Shown here piece after piece: positions 34,901 through 44,888 of a stretch of DNA of 64,000 nucleotides. The position numbers and the translations under genes were made by a program. Under the pieces are notes generated by a model that worked only from the letters and a program-made list of their open reading frames with translations, was not told where the DNA came from and did not search any database. Source of the stretch: Trachythela sp. YZ-2020 (lineage: Eukaryota > Cnidaria > Anthozoa > Malacalcyonacea > Clavulariidae); the NCBI GenBank assembly GCA_016169945.1, contig JADLSH010000190.1, positions 4,092,001-4,156,000 of the forward strand. Reading direction: 5' to 3'. Within the stretch, counting starts at the first letter, position 1. Every line of letters begins with the position of its first letter.

Positions 34901-37900
34901 ACTTTGGCAATTTTTTCTATGACAAGTACACTTGTTCAAAAGCTAGCATGTTAGCTTTTGAACAAGTGTACTTGTCATAGAAAAACTTGGCAAAGTTGCG
35001 TATACAGACGAGCAAATAAAACTTGTCATATAAAAACTTGTCATAGAAAACTTGCTCGTCTGTAAGAGGCTTGACTGCACTTTAAAATCATTCAATTATC
35101 CTGCGAGGCTGGATATATTATAGATCACAACGCGAAGAATATTGTACATTTTACAACAAAATCTTGCAATAAAATCTTGCTTGAAATCATTTAAGGAGCC
35201 ACAAAGCAATAGGCGTCGTTTTTGGTAGTTTGCTAAAAAAAACAAGTGCCAACCAAATTTGTTGACTGTTTCAATATCAAATATGAATATAACATTATCA
35301 CACACCTTTTCTTAATGGCACTGCTATTGCTCTGTGTCTTTCTTAAGGATACTTTACGAATATCTTTCAAAGTGATAAATGGATGTTTATTCTCATCTCT
35401 CCCCCTGCTGGGAGACACAAATTTCCCGCCCGAACACTTCTTTAAACCAAATGTCAGGGGGGAGGCGGATATGTTTTCTTTTTCACGTTTCTCTTCGTGG
35501 GTAACTTTGCGCAATTTCACGCTTGTTAGCTCTTCAAGAGATATACCAACTTTTGTACGCTCGTTGCTGGAACCTTTGTTCTCCCTGTCTGTCTAGAGAG
35601 AAGTTAATTTTTTTGAAAAATATATACTTTTATATTTTTAACCATAGATGGCATGGTACATATTTACACAAAACATACTCCGAATATAAGCATCTTGTGC
35701 GCCCAAGATTTGCGTTACAAACAAGAATATACTATATACGGTGATATTTTGATTCTATCAGTTCAAAATCATTATCAAACCTAATATAATTACAAATGAG
35801 CTGATATTTAAGAGTTTTTCAAAGATTCAAAATTGCACGAATCCGAAGTATGAGTTCAATTTGAAGCCTCTGAAAAACTCAAGAGTGCGTGTTTTTGAAA
35901 TGGCACGGTTTAAATCATGCTATTAACACTTTATAAGCACAGTTTATGTACTAAGTAATATAATTATGAAAAATTTAATAAATGATAGAGAATGAGCTAA
36001 ATACCAGTCATTTCCCTTGTCAGTATATCAGACCTGTGATCAGACTCATCCAGTGAACTCTAAGTAAACTGGAACGCTAACTCCTATGATCAAGTCCTAT
36101 ACTCCTATGATTCGTTGAAGCCAAGCTAGCTAGTTTTTCTGAGTTTTGAGTTGAAATACTTAACGCCGAACATTGGGCTGTATATGAAATTGAAGCTATT
36201 ACATAGGCGGATTTTCTGGGGGGTGCGGGGGGGTGCGCCCCTAAAAATATTTTGCACCCCCCAAAAGGTTCTCCACAACCCCTAGAGAAATTTGCACCCC
36301 CCCAAAAAAATTTAAATGCTCATTGGGATAAATGACAGTAGTGTGATTGAAATAAAGATTTTGAACTAAGTAAAACTAAAAACAAGGATTTTGAACTAAA
36401 TAAGGATTTTGACCAAAAATCTCAAAATTTTCTGGGGGCTTCGCCCCCTTACCCCCATTGCCAACTGTGCCCCCAGACCCCTGCTGCAGCTTGCTCGGCG
36501 GCGCTACGCACCCTGTCGCTCACCTCCCCCCCTAAATTTTTGGCACCCCCCCTAAATTTTCGGCACCCCCCCAGAGCAAAATCTGAAAATCCGCCTATGA
36601 GCTATTAAAAAGTTCTATTTGATATAAAAACTTCAAGACTTTAGGCAAAATGGAAATACTTAAGAAATACAAAAACAACCGCAATTTTGTAAAATACGGC
36701 AAATTTCCCCTCAAAATTTTAAGTATTTCCCTTTTACCTAAAGTCTTGAAGTTTTTATATCAAATATAACTTTTTAATAGCTTCAATTTCATATACAGCC
36801 CAATGTTCGGCGTTAAGTATTTCAACTCAAAACTCAGAAAAACTCTGAATTAAGCTGGCTTCAACCCCAGAGACGTAGCTAGAGGGGGGGGCCTGGGGGC
36901 GGCCCCCCCTGGCGAAATTCTCGGGCCCCCTTGGTCAAATTCTGACTAGCAAAATATTTTTATTATTTTCTCACGCTATACGTCATGCAAATATTATATT
37001 TTACTTTTACTAGTAAGTAAGTAAGCAGGGGTGTGCTTATTATCCTTACTTGCAGCTGAGAGCTAAGCTGAATTGCGAAGGACACAGCTCAACGTGACCA
37101 AGTCGAAGGCTTTCTAGGCGCATATAGCAGCCACCTTTTGCTCGCCATCACGGAGCACAGCTACGGTGGAAGGGCCAGTTAGGGGTTAAACCCAACCCAC
37201 CATGTCAACATTCCCTGTGGGAGGAAACCGGAGTACCCGGAGAAAACCCACGACTTTCGGCAGAGAGTTGACTAACTCTTTTCACATGGCTATCATAAGT
37301 CGTCCCCAACGGGACTCGAACCCACGATATCAGAGGTGAAAGGCGCGTGCTCTGACGATTGCGCCACCGAAGCCCATAATGTTTTGAGAATTTGGGCGTA
37401 TTTCAGCATTGATTCAATGACAATGGCTTCGATTTGAGGCTTATATGTATTGATCAGTTATAGATAGATCAGTGGCTACAATATTACGAATTCTTCCGTT
37501 GATTTCCGAAGAGTGACCGAAGTGCAACACGTGCAAAATGTGGGTCGCCGTCGGGCATGCTGGTTATATTTGACGTTTTTGAGTTGGCCCCCCCAAAAAT
37601 GTTTTCGGCCCCCCTTGACTGGAAAACCTGGCTACGTCTCTGTTCACCCCCCCCCCCCTGCGTTAGCGTTCCAGTCTATTATAGTTCAATGGACTCACCT
37701 AATATTGTCAGTTGCAGTGAACAATAGGATGCGCTATCTACTTTCAGATCAGTGCTTTGAACAGTGAGCTTAAATGTACGTTTACACGCTACGATTTGTC
37801 GGCCCGATTTTAGGTTTCTCTGAATGTTAATGACGAATATTTTCAGTTGGTGATGTTGTCAGATGACGTTTACCACGTATTTTTCAAATATCATTAACGT

Positions 37901-40802
37901 GCATCTGAAATCAGCCCGACAAATCGCGGCGTGTAAACGTACCTTAATGCTCCATTGCGCGCTAGAAGGTATGTGATATCAAGTTAAGTGGTTAAGGTAC
38001 ATTTACACGCTGCGATTTGTCGGGCCGATTTTAGGTTTTGCTCAATGTTAATGACGACAATTTCGAGTTGATGATGTCGACATGATGACGTTTGCCACAT
38101 ATCTTTCAAATATCATTAACGTGCATCTAAAATCGTCCCGACAAATATGATCGCAGCGTGTAAACGTACCTTAAGGCCTGTTCACACGATTCGATTTGTC
38201 GGATACGATTCTCCTCTTGACGTATGTGATTTACTGGATTTGCTGACAAGAGTAAGGCTATTGGCTCATACCTGGCGAAAAGTGTAGTTGTTGCTGTATT
38301 GTGTGAAATCACATACGTCAGGAAGAGAATTGGTCCGACAAATTGGATCTGATGTGAACAGACCCACTGAACTATAAATAAACTGGAACGATAACTCAGG
38401 GGGGGAAATTGAAGCCAGCTTCATTCAGTTTTTCTGAGGTTTGAGTTGAAATACTTAACGCCGAACATTGGGCTGTATATGAAATTGAAGCTATTAAAAA
38501 GTTATATTTGATATAAAAACTTCAAGACTTTAGGTAAAAGGGAAATACTTAAAACTTTGAGGGAAAATTTGCCGTATTTTACAAAATTGCGGTTGTTTTT
38601 GTATTTTTTAAGTATTTCCATTTTGCCTAAAGTCTTGAAGTTTTATATCAAATAGAACTTTTTAATAGCTTCAATTTCATATACAGCCCAATGTTCGGCG
38701 TTAAGTATTTCAACTCAAACCTCAGAAAAACTAGCTTGGCTTCAACGAATCATAGGACTTGATCATAGGAGTTAGCGTTCCAGTTTACTTAGAGTTCACT
38801 GAACAGACCTTTACGCTCCCGCCACTTTGGGTGCCACATTCCACTGCGCAACATAGAAGAATGTCATTTTCTTTACCTTTTGTTTTTTCTTGAACGTAAT
38901 AACTGGTGGAGGTGTGCACACTGGGGGTGGCGGAGGGGGTGGAGGTGGCGGAGGGGGTGGAGGTGGCGGAGGGGGTGGTGGTAATGAGGGTGGTGGAGGT
39001 ACACTGTGGGGTGGTGGTACACTGGGGGGTGCACTGAGGATAGATGTTGATGTGTTTGATGGCTGGTGACCGAAATTCTGGGAGAAGACATAATATTAGG
39101 AATTAATCATTATGTATTAGTGATATTTAAATGTTTTATATATATTAGTTAAGAAAATATACCGGTCAATCAATCAAATATTAAAATTGCTACAAATATA
39201 TTAATGAATGAATGAAACCATAAATAATTCAAATCATATGCAACCATAAAATTAAACTTAATATTAACTTCCAACACCTTCTCTTGATGATCTAAACCTT
39301 ACTCTGTTTGTAGACAGTGGCTTATATTTGAATAACATTTTAAGGAGTTTACTGTGGCAATTAAGGCCAGTTTACTGTGGTTTTCCGTCCCGACCCCTCA
39401 GTGAAGGTTCCTTTTGTCTAAGATATGTTAATCCATTAGCTTGCAATTATGTGCCCAGATGCACCCTACTTTAGTATTTTACTCTGTCTAACGCCAGACG
39501 CCAGTTAATGGGTTAACAAAATTATCTGCCAGTGTGTCCTTTTAACCCATTAGCTTAATTGCATTGCACCCAGATATGCCCTACTTGAATAGCATTTTAC
39601 TTTTACTGGGTACTGCCACTTTAATGGGTTAAGCAAAAAAGCTAGGGTTAACCTTGCCTGGCATTAAAGGGTAGCAATAAATTGTCTCACATAGCAAGCT
39701 GATAAAGCATTTACCAATTTGAAAGATTAATGAATTATTGACCGGTTACAATCTACTTTCAATACATACTGTCACATCTCTTTTCAATCTTTTTAATTCT
39801 TGTTCAACTTCTTCCAGCCTGTCGGACATTTCATCCAACTTGCGTTTGTACGGCCTTGACAGGAACACTGTGTCACCAACATAACCTACCATCTAGAAAT
39901 AGCACATATATTGGTATTTCCTAATATTGTCCAATATAGCAACGAACAAAGGAAAGTCGCATTGGGCAATATTGCTGCAGTTTAAGTATGAATGTATGAC
40001 TGATAAACTAAAACTAAGAGTGTAAAGTATGTAAATATTTACACAAGTATATTGTAATCTATCTAATAAGGCCCCTGGGGGGCTTATTTTTTCAGGCACC
40101 TTTGGGAGGGGGCTTATTATAAAGGGGGCGGCATATTTGAGAAGAGGGGCTTAAAATGATATAATGATAATTTTGATCAAACATGGTACAATGTGTAAAG
40201 AAAATCAAAAAATCTCATCAAAACACTTGTGTTTTTGTGTGAATGGGGGACTTATTAGGGGGGGGGGCTTAATAAATCCCTTCTTCTAAAGAGGGGGGGG
40301 GGGGTTTATTAGAGATTACGGTATGTATAAATTGTATATAAATTTAACAAATATTTACATATTCAAAAAACGTATATATAAGTACACAAAATATTACCTT
40401 TTTAATCTTTGAGTATCCATTCGCCATTGAACCTGAAACTGCTGTATGAACATTCTGTTTCCCTCGACTTACAGCATCTAAACTTGTAGATATCGTATGG
40501 CTACATATCACCATACATGTACAAAGAAAATGTACTGGTTTAGAAGCTGTATTGCTTAGAGAGTTTATCAAACAACTGGCAAGCCCTTTAGCACTTTCAG
40601 ATGAAACTGTTCTGCTTGATTCTTGTTGAGATTCTATCCTTAAATTAAAAAATTTTGATGTTTCATCGCCATTTTTGTCGTTCGATGAAACTTTGTTGTC
40701 TAATTTTCGTCGTTTTGAAGGACGATTTAGCGACCAATTTCGCTTGGCTTTTAACTGCTTTTGTTTCTGTTTATTTCTGTGGCGTTTGGATAATTTTGCC
40801 AT
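28903..40802 (-). CDS. Proline-rich coiled-coil protein, mitochondrial fission regulator (MTFR)-like; 3' end not found
   Basis: Minus-strand exons with GT-AG borders: 40398-40802 (start [10 protein letters not shown]; an upstream in-frame Met at 40904 is possible), 39770-39892 (coiled coil, [13 protein letters not shown]), 38877-39077 (poly-proline run of 17), 32780-32890 ([13 protein letters not shown], then [15 protein letters not shown]), 30827-30886 ([20 protein letters not shown]) and probably 28903-28955 ([17 protein letters not shown]). All internal junctions are phase 0. A coiled coil, a poly-proline tract, an RSPGGTP motif and an ALxKKF helix in that order match the MTFR1/MTFR2 family, which acts at mitochondria in fission. 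About 318 residues are recovered (family about 330-390). The lysine-rich N-terminus is not recognisably MTFR-like and the terminal exon is missing. The 6-kb third intron is an insertion hotspot. Confidence 0.55.
28960..29560. repeat. Dispersed repeat J, copy 1, split by a hAT-like element
   Basis: Sequence around 29,358-29,545 (gaatgaagtcgaggctatgc, gatcgtctggcgtta, cattgcggctcgatgg) recurs at about 33,590-33,805. The first copy is interrupted by the element at 29,016-29,349. Confidence 0.75.
29016..29349. mobile_element. hAT-like element (TSD aaacagaa)
   Basis: Termini CAGGGATGGAT... / ...ATCCATCCCTG bound 334 bp. aaacagaa flanks at 29008-29015 and 29350-29357. G/C runs lie just inside both ends. 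Confidence 0.9.
30000..30450 (-). pseudogene. Non-LTR reverse transcriptase fragment
   Basis: Minus-strand translation includes [20 protein letters not shown], an RT catalytic motif A region, then [15 protein letters not shown] and [16 protein letters not shown] (motif B), followed by a VNDQ stretch. No YxDD box or complete ORF remains. It lies in an intron of the MTFR-like gene. Confidence 0.85.
30545..30705. mobile_element. MITE-like element F, inverted copy
   Basis: Related by inversion to about 25,710-25,850. Shared motifs are cggaccggtctgaaaata, gttccggtctgaagatag and ttttcgtcccggtctcac. Confidence 0.55.
31068..31978. mobile_element. Large foldback element with a second palindrome nested at its centre
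   Basis: Outer arms (about 31,068-31,400 and 31,670-31,978) are inverted copies beginning tttcggcaattctgattttc. In the middle sits an independent palindrome, 31,441-31,662, with termini gcctgtattctaaaagctca. Open frames in the arms are mirror images. Confidence 0.85.
31970..32035 (-). mobile_element. tRNA-like SINE head fragment (reverse)
   Basis: On the minus strand gacgcagtcgtcagagcaag and gtgggttcgattctcgc give A- and B-box-like sequence. It adjoins the right arm of the foldback element. Confidence 0.65.
32199..32742. mobile_element. DNA element with (CA)GTGNTGTAACTTAAC termini
   Basis: gtgatgtaacttaac at the left and gttaagttacaccactg at the right. ttttata flanks both sides (32192-32198, 32743-32749). 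Internal ttgccc / gggcaa inverted motifs. It ends about 40 bp from an exon of the MTFR-like gene. Confidence 0.75.
33081..33432. mobile_element. MITE with CACAGAGTAGAGATCATACA termini
   Basis: 352 bp. The left end cacagagtagagatcataca is mirrored by tgtatgatctatactctgtg. The flanks ttaaaag / tcaaaag form an imperfect 7-8-bp duplication. Internal gcgcatgctcggcaag occurs twice. Confidence 0.8.
33590..33805. repeat. Dispersed repeat J, copy 2
   Basis: Matches the 28.96-29.56-kb copy without the hAT insertion. The shared run includes gaatgaagtcgaggctatgc and gatcgtctggcgtta. Confidence 0.75.
33818..34313. mobile_element. hAT-like MITE family E, long copy (TSD atatagct)
   Basis: Termini CACTGATCTGAAA... 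/ ...TTTCAGATCAGTG bound 496 bp. atatagct flanks at 33810-33817 and 34314-34321. Confidence 0.9.
34322..34670. other. Intronic stretch, nothing recognised
   Basis: AT-rich sequence in the long intron of the MTFR-like gene. Confidence 0.4.
34674..35073. mobile_element. MITE with ~60-bp terminal inverted repeats
   Basis: aagcctcttacagacgagca at the left and tgctcgtctgtaagaggctt at the right, with near-perfect arms of about 60 bp rich in atgacaagttt. A second perfect hairpin (cacttgttcaaaagctagca...) sits at about 34,920-34,980. Confidence 0.88.
35075..36042. other. Intronic stretch without a supported gene
   Basis: Overlapping open frames exist on both strands at 35.23-35.6 kb, but no splice context or protein motif supports either. 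Confidence 0.4.
36202..36599. mobile_element. hAT-like element nested in family C (TSD agctatta)
   Basis: Termini CATAGGCGGATTTT... / ...AAAATCCGCCTATG, 398 bp. agctatta flanks at 36194-36201 and 36600-36607. The intact host copy at 38.48 kb shows the octamer once. Confidence 0.93.
36868..37642. mobile_element. hAT-like element nested in family C, itself carrying a SINE (TSD ttcaaccc/ttcacccc)
   Basis: Termini CAGAGACGTAGC / GCTACGTCTCTG, 775 bp. The flanks differ at one base (36860-36867, 37643-37650). Between about 37,010 and 37,380 lies a reverse-oriented SINE. Confidence 0.9.
37010..37380 (-). mobile_element. tRNA-derived SINE inside the nested hAT element
   Basis: Read on the minus strand: A box-like tggcgcaatcgtcagagcac, B box gtgggttcgagtccc, the conserved core ggttttctccgggtactccg followed by gtttcctccc, and a cttacttactta tail at about 37,012-37,025. 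This is the best-preserved SINE of this family in the window. Confidence 0.85.
37773..37944. mobile_element. MITE family A, copy 3
   Basis: Same sequence as the other family A copies, ending at gtaacgtacc-type terminus followed by TTAA. Confidence 0.8.
37996..38170. mobile_element. MITE family A, copy 4, flanked by TTAA
   Basis: Element ggtacatttacacgctgcga...gtgtaaacgtacc with TTAA at 37992-37995 and 38171-38174, the clearest evidence for TTAA targeting. Confidence 0.88.
38175..38364. mobile_element. MITE family B, copy 1
   Basis: ggcctgttcacacgattcga...gatgtgaacagacc. It directly abuts family A across a shared TTAA. The same A-plus-B arrangement recurs at 45,408-45,760. Its right flank is interrupted by the family C element. 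Confidence 0.85.
38365..38801. mobile_element. hAT-like MITE family C, intact copy (TSD aacagacc)
   Basis: Termini CACTGAACTATAAATAAACT / AGTTTACTTAGAGTTCACTG, 437 bp, with long internal palindromic arms (ttcaagactttaggtaaaag etc.). aacagacc flanks at 38357-38364 and 38802-38809. The matching locus at 45,752 has the octamer once, followed by the same downstream sequence (tttacgctcccgccactttg), so the empty site is seen directly. Confidence 0.96.
39078..39769. other. Intron of the MTFR-like gene
   Basis: No exon. It contains decayed dispersed repeats of the 'taatgggttaa' and 'ctaacgccagac' type around 39,400-39,660. Confidence 0.45.
40070..40320. repeat. G-run repeat with ggggcttatt motifs
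   Basis: Repeated ggggggcttattt-type units within an intron of the MTFR-like gene. Similar sequence occurs near 48,650-48,930. Confidence 0.5.
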
Positions 40803-41099
40803 GGTATTTCGTGATAATTTTAAAAGAAATTTGGTTAAAAATTCTCCACTGCTAATTTTGTTATTTTGCTCCAACAAAATTCGAACTTCTTGCCAAGATT
40901 TCAAGAGCCAATGAGATTCGTGACTCGTGTAAGAGGAAGTGGGCGGTTACACAGCTACTCACAGTGAGCAAATTATGCAAATTAGCTTTCCACAACTATT
41001 TACTGTAAAATTAGCATCGTTTTTCTCTATTTAAATGACGAACAATCGCACATTGTTTATTCTCACATGAAACTTCAATATTTGTAACTAGTATTTGAA

Positions 41100-41870
41100 A
41101 GTTTCAATACTACGCGAAGGCGAAAGAATACCTCGGCAAGCGATATTTGCTCCCGTTACAAACGTCGAAAATCACGATATTTACGGAACCTCGCCAGCTT
41201 CCCCCGGGATAGATATTTACGGCACTGCGGATATCAATTGGAACGTTCTTCCTCCAGGAGGAGATATTAATGTACAAAAATCTAATACCATCTTACGCCT
41301 AATTGTACCAAGACCTTCAGTATTACCACCAGTTATCCCTCTAGAAGCAACGCTATCGTCTATGTTGATCAAACTTTCTTCAACAAGATTAAATGACCCA
41401 AATTCAAATGCAGAACCCTCATCGCGTTCTAATACCCCTAAAAATCCATCATCCATCCCTTCGAATCCTAGATCTTCCCCCGTATCACGTAAGGGTGCTC
41501 GTAAGCAAAAGGTCCGAAGTCCTAAGCCAACCTTCGCTATACCTCAACTACCCAAATTCACTCCAATTGTCACGAAACAAAAGATAGTGCCTGTCGTGAA
41601 TATGGATACCGCTGCTTCGAGGACTAATACCACAGGCTCAGATTTTACCCATGACCACGTCATTTCGATTGAGTTTGTGGTCACGAATTTAATTGCTACT
41701 TCCGGTGGTTCCGAGGGAGCTGGAAGAAAGATAAAAGCATAAAAATGTGACAGGAACATTTTTTCCATTGGAAAACGTTTTTGATACCTCGAATCAAGCT
41801 GAAAGACAAGCCATCCACGCGCAAAGAACTATTAATGCAAGTTGCCACTTGTAAGTTTGTCATTCAGAAC
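41100..41870 (+). pseudogene. Chimeric duplicate of receptor tail exon and a receptor FN3 exon
   Basis: From about 41,128 to 41,650 the plus strand is a slightly diverged copy of the cytoplasmic-tail exon of the receptor gene (51,880-52,410, minus), e.g. QAIFAPVTNVENHD. At about 41,651 the match switches abruptly to the receptor FN3 exon and upstream intron at 56,353-56,573, now in the original plus orientation, so antisense with respect to coding. The intron boundary is retained, so this was DNA-level copying and not retrotransposition. A 215-codon open frame crosses the junction, but its last third is antisense sequence, so I do not regard it as a genuine protein. Confidence 0.8.
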
Positions 41871-43360
41871 TTTTGTGTGCAGTGTCAATTCGTTTTGCGC
41901 CGTGTGATTGATGCAGTTCCGCTGTTCCAGTTTACCGATGCAACTTCATCGTACCACATGACACCGGTGTATACCGGTATAGCTACCTGCTGTTATTTAG
42001 GCAATAGAAGTAGTGAACGCCTGAATTAGCGTCTTGTTGAGTATAATTCTTCACATTTGCATTCAACAAAGCCGCAAAGATATCTATATCGCCATCGGTA
42101 AGTATTTTAAACGTGAATTCCTTATAGATATAGACGTCTTCGCCTTCGGAGTACAATTTATAATCTCTTCGGAAACCAACGCTTTTTCTTATACAGCTAG
42201 AAGTTCGACGAAGACGCTTGTAGTGTGGATTGATTCGCTAATTTCAAAACGGTAAGTGAATAATATATTACTCTAAAGGATCCAATTTTGTGAGTTTTTA
42301 CAAGCATGTATATCACTCCAAAAATCCTCGTGCACAAAATCCAAAAATCTCCCAAAAAATCCCGAAATCCTGCCAAAAGTTGTAAAATCCCTGAATCCGA
42401 AATATTCCCATCAAATCCCTAAACATCCCAGAAAATGACTAAAAATCTCAAAAAATCTCTTGCAAAATCATTTCCAAATCCACCCAATTGCAAATCTCTT
42501 AGAAATCCAAATATATATCGAGCCAAAAATCCATGTTCTTTAAAATCCAACAAAGAACTGTTTTGGTTAAATGCGGCGCAACTATCTTGCTATAAGCATA
42601 CTACCATAATGCGTACGTGCCACCAGATTTTACTTGGAAAGAGTGTTAAGGAAAGACAATTAATTAATTTCAAGGGAGAAAATTAATATCGTTCAACGGC
42701 TGGTTGACGTGCTTGGCTAACAGGTGGCATAAAAGTTTGTTGTAATGTTTAAGTTATCCTGTTAGTTTGTTTAAGAAACATAAGCAAAACAAGCAAAGAG
42801 AGAAATGCTTATACCTGGGGCAACACTTGATTAAAGTTAACTATACACTAAGGACCAGCACTGTAGTGTTCAAGTATTGCCACCTCGAGTCAACGTTAGA
42901 TAGAGAATAATACATGGATGCGCGGAAATACCAGATTTATTTCGAATGTTGAACATGATATCTCACGAGTGAGCGCAATTTCTGTTTATTATATGAAGGA
43001 CAGTCTTTTCAAACAAAATAAAATAAAATAAAATATTCATTTTCATAAACTTCAAAAGCGATGATTTTCACACGTGAGATTATCATAATTTCGTTGTTGC
43101 GAGCGAGTTAATTAGTGGCCGCAACTTCCTAAACTTATAACCTCATTTATACAAAAGGACTCTTGTTTGGGTTTAGTGTAAATTCAATTTTGCCTACGGG
43201 CAAATTGAAGTATTTTATAAAAGAACAACGTTTTATCAGTGCTCGAAATCTCTATAAAGCACTATACTTTATATAATAAAATGCCTTTATTACACATGTG
43301 CCTACTTTATATACTAGTGACTTACATAATGCAAAGCAATACAATGACTTAAACTTTTCA
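41871..43360. other. Intergenic, no supported gene
   Basis: Includes an aaaatccc-like degenerate simple repeat at about 42,310-42,560. A possible exon-like frame with a gtaagt at 42,253 lacks homology. Nothing else is recognised. Confidence 0.4.
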
Positions 43361-43505
43361 GGTGAGAGGCGTCGCATAGCAGCATTCACATTAGCTGCAT
43401 TGTCAGTAACTGTATAAATTTTCACCAACTTTCCTCGTAGTCAGGAATCCATTCTTCAAGGCATGAACAGAGTTCATCACAAATGTGTTTTGCATCATGC
43501 GATTG
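43361..43505 (-). pseudogene. hAT (ZBED-like) transposase fragment
   Basis: Minus-strand translation gives HDAKHICDELCSCLEEWI and, after a one-base frameshift, KIYTVTDNAANVNAAMRRL. The TDNAANM-type motif with an upstream H..K.I...L...L..W is the hallmark of hAT/ZBED transposase cores. Only a short, frameshifted piece remains. It is the only transposase evidence among the many hAT-like non-autonomous elements here. Confidence 0.75.
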
Positions 43506-44888
43506 AGGTATTTATTTTATTTATTTATAAACTTTGCCGATGAAACATAATGTTACGTTACATAACAGGACAAAAACACGTACATAATGAAATACAGTAC
43601 ATGACCACGGCTGGGTGACCGCAGCAGCGTTTAGCCAATTACTGCGGGCCCGACATATGCCAATTACTGCGGGCCCTGAATATACATTAGTTTTTGTTTT
43701 AATTGACATATTTAAAACAAAAAATGAATATTTTCATAAAAATTCTTTAAAATAATCAGGATTAACAAAAAATAACATTGTATGTTTTTGATACTTTTCC
43801 CCCGCATAATGTCTGTAAAGTTCGAAAGTTTAAAAATAAGTTTGCAAACCAGTATAATTTATGTTGATCACTACTTTTTCTATGCAACACAACATTACTA
43901 CTATACTGGAATCACACCAAGGAATCAATTTTACCATTGAAAAACTGAATTTTTCAAAATTATTGATAAACCTGGTATACTTTGGTTACACCACTGGTAT
44001 GCTGTAATGATTTTAGTGTTTAAATTTTCACTAAATTAAGTTAGCAATATCAGTACAGTATTATCACACAACATGACACACCAAATCCTGGTACAATTTG
44101 ATAAACCGTTGCTTATTTATCTCCGCACTGGTATTCTGTGGTACACTAGAGTTTGTTCCACAGAATGTTCAATGTTCTATGAAATCTAGCCCAAATACCC
44201 CCAGGAAGAAAAAATATATCGATAAACTATAGCTACTAAAAAATATTAAGAAGCCACATTATATATATTTGACAAAAGATATTGCGGTATTCTGTGGTAC
44301 ATACACCTGTACTTCGCAAATTCGTCTCAACTAACTTTTAATTTCACTAAAATGTTTCGAACTTCGCAAATTCGAATTTCGCAAATATGAGAGCAGTTTA
44401 TAATTCTGCTATATATCGCTGATCTAGGGGTCAAATATTGTGAAACAGCGTTCCGTTAAAGTTAAGGGAAATTGACAATTTAAAAGCTTTTAAATCCGAA
44501 AAATCACTAATAAACTCTATTAGTTTCTTTAAGGAGGCGACCGCTGTTAGGAACAAAGAAATTATTCTATTTATTATTAGTATTGATTATAGACTTATAG
44601 TTGTACAGTAAATGCTCTTAGCTGCGATCATATCTTTCTAACCATGCTAAACGTGTTATGTATGTATTGTAGGTTGGCCGACCGAACATAGTTACAGTAA
44701 AAAGTAATTTCATTAACACTAAGTAACATAATAAAATATTTTTACTGCAGCTTAAGAAAGAAAGTGAGCCGAATTGATGCTGAAAGCTGAAGGAATTAGA
44801 CTGCCCTGACAACCGTGCAATCTGGGTAAAACCTGCCACAAATATTATAGCGAATGATATACTATCAATGCTTCCAAACAACTGAACA
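43506..44888. other. Intergenic region upstream of the GT92 gene
   Basis: AT-rich. A repeated caattactgcgggcc motif occurs twice near 43,640-43,675 and again in the GT92 intron near 47,045. No gene is seen. Confidence 0.45.

Larger units (their letters stand above)
36051..37691. mobile_element. hAT-like MITE family C, copy 1, carrying two nested insertions (TSD gactcatc/gactcacc)
   Basis: The left terminus cagtgaactctaagtaaact is at 36051 and the right terminus (ttccagtctattatagttca) ends at 37691. The flanks gactcatc and gactcacc differ at one base. Removing the two internal elements (36202-36599, 36868-37642) and their duplicates leaves about 452 bp that aligns to the intact copy at 38365-38801. 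Confidence 0.88.

Noticed and set aside
35233..35596. Overlapping open frames of 95 and 116 codons on opposite strands
   Set aside because: No protein motif, no splice context and no repeated conservation; treated as chance frames in an intron.
41095..41742. A genuine 215-residue protein gene
   Set aside because: Its second part is antisense of an FN3 exon plus intron, and the first part is a copied fragment without start context. It is better explained as a rearranged pseudogene.
42061..42253. Exon-like frame followed by gtaagt
   Set aside because: No family resemblance, no acceptor-supported partner exons; insufficient evidence.
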